Of a stretch of 64,000 nucleotides of DNA, positions 12,101 through 27,100 are shown one piece after another. Each line of letters begins with the position of its first letter. Position 1 is the stretch's first letter. The notes under the pieces were generated by a model. It was given only the letters and a program-made list of their open reading frames with translations. It made no database searches and was not told where the DNA came from. The position numbers and the translations under genes were made by a program. The stretch is from Symsagittifera roscoffensis (taxonomy: Eukaryota > Xenacoelomorpha > Acoela > Convolutidae), in contig NC_087071.1 in assembly GCF_963678635.1 (NCBI RefSeq), positions 38,153,858 to 38,217,857 on the forward strand. Direction: 5' to 3'.

Positions 12101-15100
12101 AGTACTCTTTTTTATTTGTCCAACTCGTAAGTTATTTGGCTATGAATGGTGATTTCTGTCAAAAAAACTGAATTTTTGAAAGATTAACACTCTTTCGATC
12201 ATGAACTTTTTAACATCAGCACTTTCATATTTTAATTTTAAAGCCTTCAGTCGTGATTCAAACCACATAAAAAAAATTCCCCAAAATTTTTCTAGTGTCG
12301 AGAAAAACTGGTTTAAAATTTTTGATTTTTATTTCAATTTCGATTGAAAAACGCGATCGATAAAATCATTATATGAAAATTAATGATTATTTAGAATAAA
12401 TTTAGCCTCACAAAACTTGAGACTAATATCAAGAAAAACAGTTTTGAATGTTTCTTTTAGCGCTTATTTGACAATAAAAGTTTTCAAAAGAAAATTTAAA
12501 CTATTGTACAAACAATAAGAATTAAGAAAAAATTATTAATTATTTTCATTGTTTTGTTTGGTATTCATTTTTGAAAACAAATTTTGTCGATCATGCCTAG
12601 TTCAATAATTATCTACGCGATCGTATACTTCTCGAATCACACCAACCTCCACCCACTAAAAACGACACTAGTTTGAGGAAAATTCAAAAAAAAGTTCCAT
12701 ATTTTTTTAATGAAACTGGTCGGAACTATCTGTGCTACTGGGACATCAACCGGCTACCCTTGTTCTTCTTGTTCAAATTGGCTACCGCCTAATATTTTTT
12801 CACGCATTTTGGATCTTTGAAAAATTAATTTTTCGAGCAAGTATATCTTCATTTGATCATCATTTAAGCAAAAAAATTCAGCTATTCTTGGAAGGAATGA
12901 TTCTTTTGATCATTTGGATCCATTGTTTACTTATTTTTCCCTGTGGCGTTTTGCTTGCCAAACTGTCTTGGTCGGTTGATTGACTGGCTTTAATGTTTTA
13001 CACTAGAAAGAGAACTAAAGTTAAAAGAGAAGAAAGAAATTCAAAGAAAAAAGAGATTAAGTGACAAGTTGCCTATGTGCCAATCTGTCTTTTAAGTGTT
13101 CACCTCTTTGTACTAATTTCCTCTGTTTTTCTTTCATGTTTGAGAGAAGAAAGCCAGCTTCAAAGGGGGAATAAATATCTAAGAAATATACAGACAGGAA
13201 AGCGACATTTAGCAGGACATGTGAAATTTAGTTATATGACAGGGCAATGGACAAGCAGACGGAATAAAACCGCCATATGCTCCAAAGGGTTAGTAAAGGG
13301 GGAGGGGGGGGGTGACAAGAATGTTGAAGTATTATAGTGCCAAAAACAGATAAACTCCTAGCCCAATTAAAAAAACTTCTGAGAACTCCACTGGACTAGG
13401 CCTACCAATAACAATGCCATCTAGTATATGAAATTTTAGATATGGCTAATTCCGTGCGAACGAGAACTAAGAAAACACACCCACACAAAGGAGAAAACTA
13501 AACAACGGCAGCCCGTTACTGTGTAAGTAAAACAGAATGCTCCGACTATAGATATCAAAGCAAAACATTTTAAAAAAAAAACATAGCGACAAGGATAGCC
13601 GGTTGCTGTGCAAAAAGCACAGAATTTTCCCAACACAATCATTAAAAAACTATCAGAATTTCCTTTTTTTTCTCAAATTGTTTCGTTTTTACGAAAGCCT
13701 AAAAATTGATTTATTTTTCAAAATTTTTAAAGTTAGATTATGATTTTTTTGAAATTTTTATTCTGAAGAAGGCGCTAATAATGATTGAAACTTCAAAAAC
13801 TGATCTTACTGAAGCGAAACTCAGAGTTTACGACTTAATTCCAATTATAAGAATTATAACCCTGCTCGCTCGGTTTATTTGCTCGAAATTTAAATGAAAA
13901 TCAAAATTTTTAACCAGTTTTTCTCGACACTGATAATTTTTTCAAATTTTTAATTGTCGTTCGACTCACGAAAAGGCTTTAATATGGTATATCACTCGAC
14001 CCATTCCGATGATTACTTGTAGTACCCGATTTTGCGTGGAAAACAAAAAAGAAATAAAATACCCAAAAACAAAAGTTCCTCCTCAATTTCAATTGTCGGA
14101 ACAAAAATCAAGCAGAATCAAAAATGCGGAAAGAGTAGCCCTTCAAATGACCAACATAGTAAATTATAAATACACCTAATAAAATGGAGCATTTTGGATC
14201 ATGATAATAATAAAAGTTCGCCCATCATCATCAGGTAGTTTAGCAAGGTAGTCACTATCAGAGTCGGAGTCAATTTAGGGGGTTAAATTCAACATCAAAA
14301 TCGAACTAGAATCAAACCAAATCCACGCTCTCCTTTCATCTCATAGTCCCCCATAATGGCCAATCTTTGATCTACATCCTTTTTATTCGTGTGAACAAAT
14401 GTGAAAAGAAAAGAGAAGAAAAAAGATGAAAAAAGAAGGGAGCTGAAAGAGAAAACAAGAGCAACTAAGAAATTGACTTCAAAAGCGCAACTAGAAAGCG
14501 AAGTGAAATGAAGTGAGATTGTCCTTTGAAATTGTGCTGCTCATTTTCAGCCCTATGTAGTCCCATGTCGTCCTTTTGCACACTTTTGATTTGCTCGCCC
14601 ACTTTGAAGCTTAGTGTCACTTTAATAACTGAAGTCTGCTGGTTAATTGCACAGCAATTTTCAATATCCACATCGGGTTATTTTGGCAAAATGCGAAAGG
14701 GTATTTGGGTTAAAAGATCTTCTGGGCAAAACTGACCAGATATTTGGCAAATGGTGTTGGGTAGTCTGGCAAATAGGATATTTTGGCAAATGGGATATTT
14801 TGGCAAATGGGATATTTTTGCAAATAGGATATTTTTTGTTAAAAGGAATCTTCAACTGACATTTTTGTTTTTTAATTACTCATTACGTTTGAAGTTTTTA
14901 CATGTTGTAAAGTTTGATGAATGAGAAATAAAATTCATTCGTCTTATGAAAGCTGCAATTGATTTTTCAATTCAATTGCTTTTTTCATTTTTTTCGAACT
15001 TATTGCCAGTTTAATATTGGAAAATTTTGAATATACAAGCAATAATAAGAAGGATTATTGGGGGTTTTAAGGATCAAAGATTTGGCCAAATGAATCTTCG

Positions 15101-18100
15101 TCAAAATAAAAAGTAGATGAAACACCTAGAAAAAAAGAGCCCGATTTTTGTTAATTTTTTAACTCCTTTTTCCATTGAAATTCATTGATGTAGATTTGAC
15201 CTCTGTATTGATTGAGAAAAAAAAACATAAAAGACATGACTGAAATGCACTCGTATTTTTGTATTCTAATTTGGTTGTTGTATGGCGGAAAAGGAAATCG
15301 GAAACCTCCCAAATATCATCGTTCTAATTAGAAGTTGCCTAGCCCCTCTTAAGATCAGCTTGCACTTAATCTAAACAGCGGTACAGAGAAGCTCTTACGC
15401 TTATTACCAGCCAATCTTGAATATCACCCCACCCCCAAAAATAAAACCAAAGAAATGACTCGAATAAAAAGAGCTAATAGAAAAAAAAGCGTCATATTCG
15501 ATTTCAATGAAATAGATGAAATGAAAAAAAAGAACTGCCAAAATAGTTCGATGTTGTTTTGGATTGTAAACAACTGGGGTGGGCATTTAAATTAAAGGAA
15601 AGATTAAAAATGAAAAATTTATGATTTGATCGCCCTTTTAATTTCAAAGATGAACTGTTAAAGTTATCAGTACACATGCGCCTTGCAATTATTTGGGAAA
15701 ATTTAAACTTTTACTTTCAAAAATGTATCTGAACGCTTCATTCAGGGCTTATTTGGTGCAATTTTCATTAAAAAAAAAAATAGAAGCCAAAGTTTGAACA
15801 AAACGTCTAAAACGTAAAAATTACGCAATCAATCGCATAGAATATTTCTAATATTTTCCCAGTACAAACAAATTCAGGCCATTTTTAATGAATTTTTTTC
15901 TCTGACATGTTTTTGCGTAACGTGAAATCATCAGTTTTTGAGCATGTCGATTTTTGACAACAGCGACATAGTTTTGAACCAAAATAGAAAAATTGAATTT
16001 TTTTGTTTGGACTTTTTTTATTTAAACTTAAAGTGGGCAAGAAATTTAATCCTTGGATATTTTAGATTTAAAAAAAAAAATCCAATTTAATAAAAAACAA
16101 AAAAATAGTCAAAATATCTATTCAAAAACTAAGACCTTCAACCGAAAAAAAACTTTTATTTTTTCTTTGTCACTTTAAATATTGCTGAACAAACAAACCT
16201 GCTTTGGAGTCGAGGTCGTTCTGGTGTTGTTGGGCTGAGGCTGCTGCTGCTACTGATGTGGACACGTAGGGGTTGCCACTCAACTCAGCCCCCGTCAGTT
16301 GACTGTACATGGCTGCTGTTAACGCCACCTGATCCAAAAACCACAAAAAATTATCAAATTTAGTTCGAAAATGTTTCGCCAACAAAAACGTTTTGCCAAA
16401 AAAATTGTTCAGCGAAAAAAAAAATTCGCAAAATTTTTTTTTAGACCAAATAAAATAGCTTGCAAAAAAATCGTTAGCCATTTTTTTCACTAGAGAAAAG
16501 ATTTTGCCAAAAACGCTCAAAAAACTTAATTCATGATTGACTTGAAATGGCAGTTGAAATCAATTCCAAGATCTAAGCATTCTAAACCTGGCTTTAAAAA
16601 ACAAAAAGGCAAAAAATATTTAGCATCAAATCTTTTCTATAAGAGACCATTTAAATCCAACATGTCAGAATTTAATGAAAAAATTTTCCCCTAGCATCAT
16701 AATAAGACTTTTAGTTACGAAAACCATGAAATATTCTCTTATTCGAATAAAGCTAGACTCTTTATATTTAACGCAATTCTCTAGTCACAGAACTGATATC
16801 AAATATCTTATTTGATTTTTTTTTATCTCATGGGTTCTTCCAACATGGCTAATCTTCAATCAATTTACCTGTGCTGCTGATGCGAAGTTTGACACTTGTT
16901 GTTGATGTTGTTGTCCAGCTGAATTCGTATTCACACTCAACTGTTCACTGTTGTTTGTCTGTCCTGAAGAAGCGTTACTGTTGTTGTTATTGTTGTTTGT
17001 GTTGTTGTTCTGGGAGTTGATCGGGGGGACTGTTGGTTGTTTGTTGCTATTGCCACTGGAAGAATGGGAGTCGGATTGACTTGAAGTATTATTGCCACTC
17101 TGCAAAAGAAAAACTATTTTTCAGCTGGCAACTTTTTTGAAAATGATTTTAATTTTAATTTAACAAAAAAAACCATACAACGCATAAAAAATTCTTTAAT
17201 CAAACAATTTTTTTTGAAAAAGTATTTTAAAGATTTTTTTAACACAAACATCAATATTTTTTTTTTCTGAAACAAATTAAAGAAAATAAGTATAGTGGGT
17301 TGAAGTACTTCTGAATTTGAGCAACAAAATTTTTCTAAGTATTAGGAAAAGTTTTAATATGACCAAACATAATGGATATTATATAATATTTATAGGAAAT
17401 GCTTTTTGTTTAAGACCAGAAGAAAAAACAGTATTAAAAATTTAAAAATGTGTTATTAATACCTACTTGAGAACTTTTAACTTTGAATTTAAAAAGCAGC
17501 AACGAAGACAAGCAGTAAGGAGTAAAGACAAAGAACTCCCGATCTATTAAATTTTCTATGTGAAAATATAACTAAGTTTTTTTTCGGTTTTTCTTTTTGT
17601 TGACTGATGATTGAACTCACAAAAGAAGGATTGATTTGTTTGCTATGAAACTCTGCTCACTTTACTATAAATGTTAATATTCCCAATTTTTCCATAGATT
17701 CCCAGTTCTATTGATTATATGCTAATAGTATAAATAATTTATTTGTGATAGGCGGTTAAGTGAGCAAATAATTTAAAGTTGGTTGTTCGTTTGAAAAATA
17801 TGGATTGTAATTTGTGAGACCTTTTCTTTTTCAGAGGAAAAAATGGGATATTAGAACAGACAAGCTATAAAAACCAAAGTAACAAAACGATTAACTGGAC
17901 TTTTTGTAATTTCTATTTTTGAAAAAATATATCAAAAGGAATCAAACATGAGTGAGTTTTTGAAGAGTATTTATGAAGTTTAAAAAACAAAGATGTTCAA
18001 TCAAAACTATACCTGGACAATCAAATAAATAGTCTTAGGGGTGTTTTCTTTTTTCTTCTCAATCTCAAAATTTTTATAAAAGAGTCTGACATTTTCCATT

Positions 18101-21100
18101 GTCAATCTGATTCTACGGCCATTTTATAATAGATTTATGGTAATCACAAAATTTGGATTAAATTTGGTATAAGTAGGAAGAACGATTTTGAAAAAAAAAC
18201 TGTTGAAAATTAAATCTTACTAAAATATTCATTCGAACCCAACGCAAAATCAAGTCGTGCGCTAGCAGCTCAGAATAGTTCGGTTTCATTTTTCATTCAG
18301 ACTGAATTGAAAACGGCAAGGGGTTGGGGAGTTTGATAACACGTTTAAGTTAAATTGTTCTTTGAACAAGTTATTATACATTTCTATATTTAATGATAAG
18401 TAATGTAAATCAGAAAAGAGTTTAAACAAAAATCAAACTCACTTAAGACCGAAAGTTGATTCAAATTCGTTGTCAGAAAAATTTATTAAGATAACCTAAC
18501 TTTTTTGTTATTGATTTAATCGAGCTTCAATACTGAAATGATTTCAGATATAGGAAATATAAGTTATTGTGGTATTATTGGTGTTGTTTTCACATCTTTC
18601 CTTTGTGGGTTTTTCTTTTTGATTTCTTTTAAAATTCTCTTCAATTAAAGAAATTTAAAGATGTCGTTTTATTGAAGATTTTTATATCAGTTATAAATGA
18701 ACGGACAGGCATGTGTAAATCTAAAAATACCAAATGTCAAAACTCGTTAGATGCCATAAGTTGTCAATATATGTCATACTACTGTCATTTTGACATCAAT
18801 AAAAATTCTATTTAACTTACTTTTGAAATTCATGAGAAATTTTTTGAAATTTTTAAAAACCGGTCGTTTTTCATATGATTATATTATTTGCTCGTCTTTA
18901 AATTCTGTCCATTAAATTTGTCTTAGTTACAATAAAAAGTTTGAATGTTTGATAATAACTGATTTTTTTTTTCTTCAAAGAATTCTTTCATTTTTTTGTT
19001 TACCAATTAGAAATATCCAGTTGTTAGTTGTTGGCAGCTTCAATGATGATATGACTACAGCTTTCCTTTAAATTTTCATTCGGGGGAATAATAGTTTGAA
19101 GTCTGGCCGGTAAAATATCAACTGGTAATCCGAAAAGTGTTATACTAATCGGTTAAAAGATATAAGTTAATATCTGGGATAAAATAACAGGTGTAAGTTA
19201 AGTTTGCTGTTTGTTAATGAGAAAACTGAAATAAGCAGTCATGTAACTAGTGTACTAATTGATTGAAAAACTAATTAAATAATTAGTAAATTAACTAATT
19301 GAATAAAAAAATTCAAACCTTCAAACCGGTCATCAGATAAATTTTTTTTTATTATAATAACAAATTGTAGAGGTACAAAGTATAGTCTCGCAACAATCCA
19401 ATAAGATGTAACTTTAGAGTAATACTGAAATTATATTGGATTGTATATTTTTATTGTATTTCACGCGGTCAGTTAACTTATACTCAGTTATATCTTTGAC
19501 TGATGTTGTCTGTTCTCTTTCTGGTCTGTTATTTTCCCTTTGAACTGAAATAGCTCTGATGTGAAATGCCTGTGATCTAATTTGACCCGGCGTGAAATGG
19601 ACTTGATGTTGTTGTTGTCGGTTGAAATGGCTGCTGAAATCTACCTTGTGAAGTGTGATTTCATTTCACTCTTTGATCTTTTTTGATTGATGTTTCTGTC
19701 TCCGACTATTGTATTTTACTATTGCTGTTGGTATTATATCAGTACTATGTTGCTTCCGATCCAATAAAATTGGAATACCACTCTCATTATTTTTTCTTTT
19801 TCTTTTTCGGTACTAAAATTCTTTAAAAAATCTATTACAAAAGTTTTCTTATTCGTTCATTTTGAGTGATGTATTGATGTCTTGAGTTGGTGTGTCATTT
19901 TTAAATTCACAATCCAGCGCTTGATGCTAGATATCTTTGATCCCACAATTTACCCAAAACCAATTGATCTCCAACAAGCGACCCCCTTCCCCCTACAATA
20001 CTGTTTTCTATAAGTCAGGCAGTTTTGTAAGTATATCTTCGGTGGATCTTTCAGATGTTCTTTAGAAGTGTTCTTTTTAGAATTGATTGATAGCTCCGCT
20101 TGATTGGCTATCTTTTGATTCCCCTTTCGCTTTGATTGGCTTATACGTTTGAACTCTTTTAAGTCCTTTCATATTTTATGCCGTTTGTTTGTTTCTCTTC
20201 ATGGCTTCGTTCTGATGTCAAATGGTGTGTGAAATAAATGACATATTGACATGTCTTGTCCAGTATTTAACTTTTGACTTGTGGTGATTGCGAATCAAAA
20301 AACAAATTATCATCAACTCTTTGAAGCTTTTAAGATTGATAAACTAACCAAATTAGAAGTAAGGGTCGCAAAGTTACGTTTAAAAAATAGCCTACGCGAA
20401 ATAGTCATGCGTAATAGAAGTTGAACCCTCGTCTGTTAATCGATTTAGAAAAAATGAATTTTGGGATTAAAAAGTATGGGGCAAAAAAGATAAATTTTAA
20501 AACTGATGGCGAATTTGTCTGGCAAGCGGAGAATTGCGTAATATATGTTTTGTCAATTAAATCGGCGACCATCTGACCTTAACATCAGTGTTTGTAATTT
20601 GCATCGTCATTTCTTCCGGTTAGTTCAGATTTGTCCAATCATCGGAAATACATCATCAGCTATTCATTCTCATCATCAGACAACTTCCGAAGATAGAGAA
20701 GAGAGATCAGAAAAGAGAAATTCAAAGAGCGAGACAGATTTGAGATCAGAAGAAAAGACACTTCAAACAAACACCAACCAATCAATCGGTCAAAGGACAA
20801 CAGGCTCAAGGGATCAAAAAATGACAGATCAAAAACCCAATGGAGGAAAAAGAGTACAAAGAACTGAAAAAATTAACAGATTTTACCAATCTGGCATTTT
20901 TTTTGTTTTTTTTTGTATTCTATCTGTCGACGACAAAAAACGGAACTTGGACAGAAAGATAGCAAGCAAATGACAGATCAAACATCACATATTTTAGCGG
21001 ATGACAATATGACGACAAAAAACGGAAATTGGACAAAAACATAAATTACAGATCAAAAAAACTAAGTTTATAAGGTGACAAAATGACTACAGAAAATGAA

Positions 21101-24100
21101 ACACAAAAATGAGAGATAATAAAATGAAAAAAGAGAAAAAAAAACAAGAAAGATCGAAGAAAAACATCTTATACAAAAATTGATATGAGACAAAAAAAAC
21201 CAGACAAATGACATCAAAAAAAAAAATGAAAAAAAGAGTAAACAAAGATTGTACGACAGAATTGATAGCTTTTAGTGAATTACAGTCTGCACAATAGGTC
21301 AGAGAAATTTGAAAGAAACAGAGTTGAAATAAAAAGTGTTGAAATAAAAAGTGGCATTTTTCAGCGGAGAACAGATAGATTTCTGAGGAAAAGGAAATGT
21401 GACAAAAAAAAACAACAAAGTTAGAAAAAAAGGAACAAAATGAGGTCAGACATCAAATCAATCACCAATATTTTATAATATCGGCACATAAGAGAAAAAG
21501 TAAGAACATAAGATTGCGTAAAAACTGGAACAGATGATTTTTTTTCAAAAATTGGTAAATTTCGTAGATCTTTTAAACGCAATTTAACGAAATTTTGTAG
21601 ATGTTTTTGTATAAATTGAATTTTTTTGCTGATCAGAAGCAGTCAATTACTGCAGATTTTTTCTTTCAGGTAAAATTGATGGGGCAAAACTTTTAAACAG
21701 TATTGTTTCAGTAGAACGGTTTTTCAGACACAATGAAAAATTCTTCTTGAAATAGAATAAAAAACGGAAGCCCTCAAAGTAAGAAAAAGCTCATTTATAA
21801 ACAAAGAGAACAATTCAAATTCCCAATTTCAGGGAAAGTTTTGCTTGTTGTTTAAAAATTGGTAATTTCCAAGTTTTTAAGCAACAAGTCATTTTTTTCT
21901 TCGTCTTTAAAAAACCAGAATACGTTTGCGTTTACTGCTAAAATTAAACCATTTTTTAAAGTTTACGCAAAAATTGTCAAAATTTACAGATTTTTAATCT
22001 TGTCTAAGCCTTAAACAATCTGTACCATGAATTTTTTGGAACATCAGTTTTTTATTCTGGTTCTGAAATAATTTTGAATATTTTGATGCCCAACATAGAT
22101 AAAAAGATTCTTGATCTTTCACTGTGATTTACAACAATCGAACAACAAACCCTTATGAAGGAAAAGAAGTAATTTTACTCACCGAGAAAGATTTTCTGTT
22201 TTTATAAGAGGTTTGAGTTGGAATGGATTAAAAATGAAACTGAGATGATAGAATTATTAAAAAAGCTATAGTGAGTTTTACTTCTAATTTGGCTTATTTA
22301 TCTCTCCGCTCCGAACTTTTCTTTCTTTTTCTGAAAAAAACTCTCAGTTCTTGTTTTTCTCTCTGAGTTTATTTAAATTTTACAAGTTGTTTGAAGCTCG
22401 AAAAATTCAGTTTTGATTAAAACGAGATTTTCTCTCTGCCTTTTTCTTCATCTTGTGGGTTCAAAAAACATTCAAAGTAAAATTCTGAGGAATACAGAAA
22501 AAGTAGAGATATAATTAATTGATAATTGCAGCAAGTTAACTAGCAATTAACTTCCGCTCCCAGCTATAGTTGAGATGTAGTTAAACATAACGGAAATAAC
22601 ACCCCGAGCCCAGGTTATTATTTATTATTTTTAACAACCTCCGCCTAGTTTACATAAACTACAATAAAAACAGATCCACTATTACTTTTTTCTGACTTTT
22701 TATCATTTCAGATGTTGAAATTATCTAATCAATTCGGTGTACATTTCATACAGAGATAAAAAATGACAAAATTGTTAGTTAAGACAAATTTAGAGAAAAA
22801 GCCAAATTAATTAATTTTTTTCTGACAAAATTGACAGGAAAGGCAAAAATTTCACAGTCGAGGATCTTTTCAAACTAACCTGGACGAGACAATGTGGAGA
22901 CAAACTAAACTTGTTGACAATCAGACTGCAGAAATACACAACAAAAATAAAAAATAGCAATTATTGCGAAAAAGATTGTTAATAAAACTAATAAAATATA
23001 AGTAGGTTATTACTCAATTCGTATATTTTTATGATTTCAATTTTGCAAATGATGGTAAAATTTACTTCAAAATTTTTTTTCCAGAAGTATTCAAAGTTGA
23101 GATATCCAGTAACTGACTTTCGATTACGAAAACAATTCAAATGAGTTTGAAATTGGGAATCAATTTTTAGCCCTGCAATCCGTTGAAATGAAAAAAGAGG
23201 GGGTTCAAATTAGGTCTACCCTTGCTGGGAAACCGGGAAGTTTTCGGTCCCGTTATCCCGCCAAACTCATTGGGGGCATAGGGCAAACCGCAACCCGATA
23301 TCGACATAACTACTAACTAGTACTAACTACTACTAACTAGACTGCAGGTTGGGGTATATTAGTTGACCCCTAAGTGAGTGGAGTGTTTTGATGTGGGGAA
23401 CTTGACTATTAGCCGACACTGGGAAAGACTAATATCAAAGGGGGAGGATTGAAAATTGAGGGAATGTAGGGGAGGGGGTGGTGTTACAATCACGCGCTTG
23501 CAAATTAAGTACGAACAAAGAAGTCTTGCAAAATCTTATAGTCAATACAAGCAAAAACCAGTTGATGTTAAAAGTATGATTTGATAAACAAAGATCCAAC
23601 AAAGTTGATATTTTTATACAAAAAAAATATTTTAACAGCTAACCTGGAAATTAAATTGCATATAGGTTGATTCAGCGAAAGTATTTCACATTCAAAGTGT
23701 CAAATGATTAAATTATAAACTTTCGAGACTCGAATCAAAGAATTTTATTTGCAGAACTAGTCTTTTATTGGAAGTTCTTTTTAGCTGATTTTTTTTCAAG
23801 CAAGCAAGCGTTTTACGTGGAATGAAGTCAATATCTACTATAATTTAGAAAGTATTTTGTGAAGATTTCCAAAAGGGGTTTTAATTGGTAAAGTGGTATG
23901 AAAGGGGAATTGAAAAATGAGTTTGGATTGCAGGATGATGGCCTGATTTAATTTGTTTCGGCGGGTAGTGTTAATGTAATTGAGAAACTTAGATTTAATT
24001 GTTCTCATCAGACCGGGAAAGCGCCCAAACATCATACGACCCAAAAAACCGAATTTTCATTAAACACAACAAAAAAGGTTTTTTTTTGAGTCGAAAATGT

Positions 24101-27100
24101 ATTTCATATGAACGGTTAACCTATAAATTTACGGTTTTTAAAGGAAAAAAATGAGCAAAAGGTTTGGTTGCGTAACTATTTTACCTGAAGATTTGATCAA
24201 TTAGATTCGGCTTACTGAAATACCGTTTAATTGACCTATTCCCATTAAAGGAACCTCCTTAAAAGTCACAGCTCAACAGTACTCCGTAACTGTTGAAATT
24301 TTTAATACGTGGGGACGGTGGTGGACCAAATGGCCCAATAGTTAAAGTGAAATTAGCAAAGAGGGTTTTAGTGGGGACATATTGACGGCGATTAATTGAC
24401 TTTGTCTGGCGAGAGGCGAGAGAGAGAGGGTCTGAGAGCTAAATGGGTTAATTCACGACAACAGTACTTTACTCGGACTTATGGCAACAGGATTGGATAA
24501 GGATTAATGGGGAATATATGGAAAAATAGGGAGGGAGGGGGGGGGGGCGCTTCTATTGTAATTCACTACATTCGGGAAAATTAAGTGGAGACTGCATGAA
24601 TGTTAAAATTTTTATTGCATTTGAATGACTCATATATCATAGACAAAATTGGCAACTGAGGGTTTAAATGGTTAATTTTTGAACAATGAATGGAAAAGTT
24701 TTTATAATGCTCACTCTTTTTTCAATGTTTCGTTTTTTTTTTTTCACTTTAATAAACAGCCAAATTAGCAACAAGTGACGGAACCAGAAAATTTTGTAAA
24801 ATTGAGCAAGACATGGCTGAAATCGCTTCATTTTAAAACTTTTGAATGAATGTCGAGCACGGGCTCTTGATGAATCCACTTTTGAAGCCACACGCAATAA
24901 TTTCAAAGCAAAAAAGTAAGAATTCAAAGTTTCAGGTGGATGATGCAAAAATTAAAAAAGTTAAGCTGAATTAGGTGAATCAAAACTGAGATTTGAAAAA
25001 AAAAAGAAATCAATCATAGCAGCAAACTGACCAGGCAGCTTTTTCTCGACACCAAAAACTTTCATTGCAAAATATAATTCACACCTGCATGAAATGCTTC
25101 TACTGACTATAAGATTGGATGAAAAAGGTAAACTTGGTCGAACAAAATTGATTAAAAAATTTATCAACCCGATTTTCGAAGAAAGGATGAAATAATAGTG
25201 CTCGGTGTGGTTTTCGTTTCTTCAGACAAATTTCGATTTTTTAACCAGCCTTCTCGACCGGATCGTTCTATACCATTTGAAATATACTGTCGTCCTCGGC
25301 ACAAACTTAAGAACTTAGATCACTCGTGAACAATTTTTATTCCGACTTTCGAATAAAACGGAAAATTTATGCTCGGTGTGGCTTTTTTATTGAGACAATT
25401 TTCACCGATCGAAATGACAGTTTTCAAATGTAAAAAGATATTTTACCTCCGATCAATTTTTGCAAAGTTCTGGGAGTTTTTATGTACTTAAGAGAGTTTA
25501 AAAATTGTTAATTTGGCTGATTCGGTATAATTAATTCGCAAAAGGCTTTAAAACTGATTCGAGGCAAACTACGTATTATTACGCTGCTAAAGTTATAAAA
25601 TTAAATTTCCATTTGGCATGCGGTTTTTATTTTTGAACAAAATTTTAAAATTGATTAAAATTCATTTTTAAAAAAAGATAAATTCTTAAAAAGATAATCG
25701 AAAACTATTTCACAGACACCTATATGGCAGTCAGATAATTCAGCTGTTTGCCTTTATTTTTTGCCCAAATGAGGATTCGAATGGAACACACGCTACTTAG
25801 AGTTGGAGCAGCAGAATTTATGTACTATTAGCATGTGAATCTTCATTATCACATTATTCGAGATAACTTTTAGATTTTCCACTTATCTTCACAATCTCAT
25901 AATATCAGTAATAGTAATCATTTTACACCAAATCAAGAGCACTAAGTTGCACTGGGAGTAGCTCTTTGAAAATTGAAAATATACATTTTGTGAGTTCTAT
26001 TTGTTTTTAATGTAGACTGTTTTAATTTCTCGATAGTTCATCAATTTTCAAGAAACTATTTTGACTGGTAAATCAGATGTTCAAAATCATTCAAACTGAA
26101 ACACAATCCAAATGTAGGAAATGTCAAGGTAATATATTCGACACAGATACGAAGCGAGTCTTCGCACGACTTGCGATACAAGACAAGCTAACATGGTAAA
26201 CTAGCCAACGAAAGCTGAGACAAAAGCTGCAAATTTTAAAAATGACGTTGAAAAAAGTCGAAAATTAGTTCTTCGAAAGTTCGAGAAACTTTGTTTCTAT
26301 TTGTCTTGCATAAAATCTATTTTAGAAAAACGAGCCAAAAAAGATAATTTAACTTCAATTTGGGATCGAAGCAAATTTATAAAGCGATAGCCGACAGCAC
26401 TTGAGCAGACTTCCTTCGAGCTGAAAACTTTTTTCATGAAATAACAAAAACCAAAAAAAATCCAAGTCCTATCCTCAAAACACAGAAACTAATAAAGAAA
26501 AGTTTCTGATTCAAATGAAAGAAAAAAAACTGGAACTGTAGTGGAATTGCAGTGGCTCGAGTTACAAACACACAAAAAAAATGAATAAAAAAGAGTCTGC
26601 AAAAATAAAATATGCGCGGAACATGTCTGTTGGTCTATAAAAGTACAGACTCAGAAAGTTCAGATCAAAAATGATTTAGTAATTTTGTTAGACAAGCTGT
26701 TTACCTTGAAAAACTATATATTCCGATTTGATAACGCTTGCAGATTGCAAGCGCAATATTTCACTAACATTTGTTCAAATAAAGGAATAGACAAGCTTTC
26801 ATGATATGTTAAGACAAAGAGCTGTAAATCATCTATTTTAAACAAAAAACGACTGCTCGTATATCAGGGCAAAGGAATGAATATTCCGACTGATTTCTTT
26901 TTCAAGCTTTTAGGATTTTTATGTCCATGATAAAAATTAAGTTAAAAAATTAATGGACCATTAGAAAAGCAAATTAATTAAATAATTGCAGGTGAAATAA
27001 TTTTATATTTTGTATTTGAACTCAGGACGTCAATAGCTTTTAAATGAGATCCTGATATCAGCTTTTTCACAATCCTGTTAAGTCTGGCTCGCTAAAAAAC

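Larger units (their letters stand above)
11800..16198 (-). other. TCF intron between exons 3 and 4
   Basis: 4.4 kb. Contains a terminal-inverted-repeat element at 12294-13931 and a 17-bp minisatellite at 14768-14835. The remainder is AT-rich with no recognised feature. Confidence 0.75.

Noticed and set aside
20545-20973. 142-codon + frame rich in Glu/Lys/Arg/Thr
   Set aside because: Lies in a purine-rich intronic tract; composition explained by the tract; no start context, homologous motif or splice signals.
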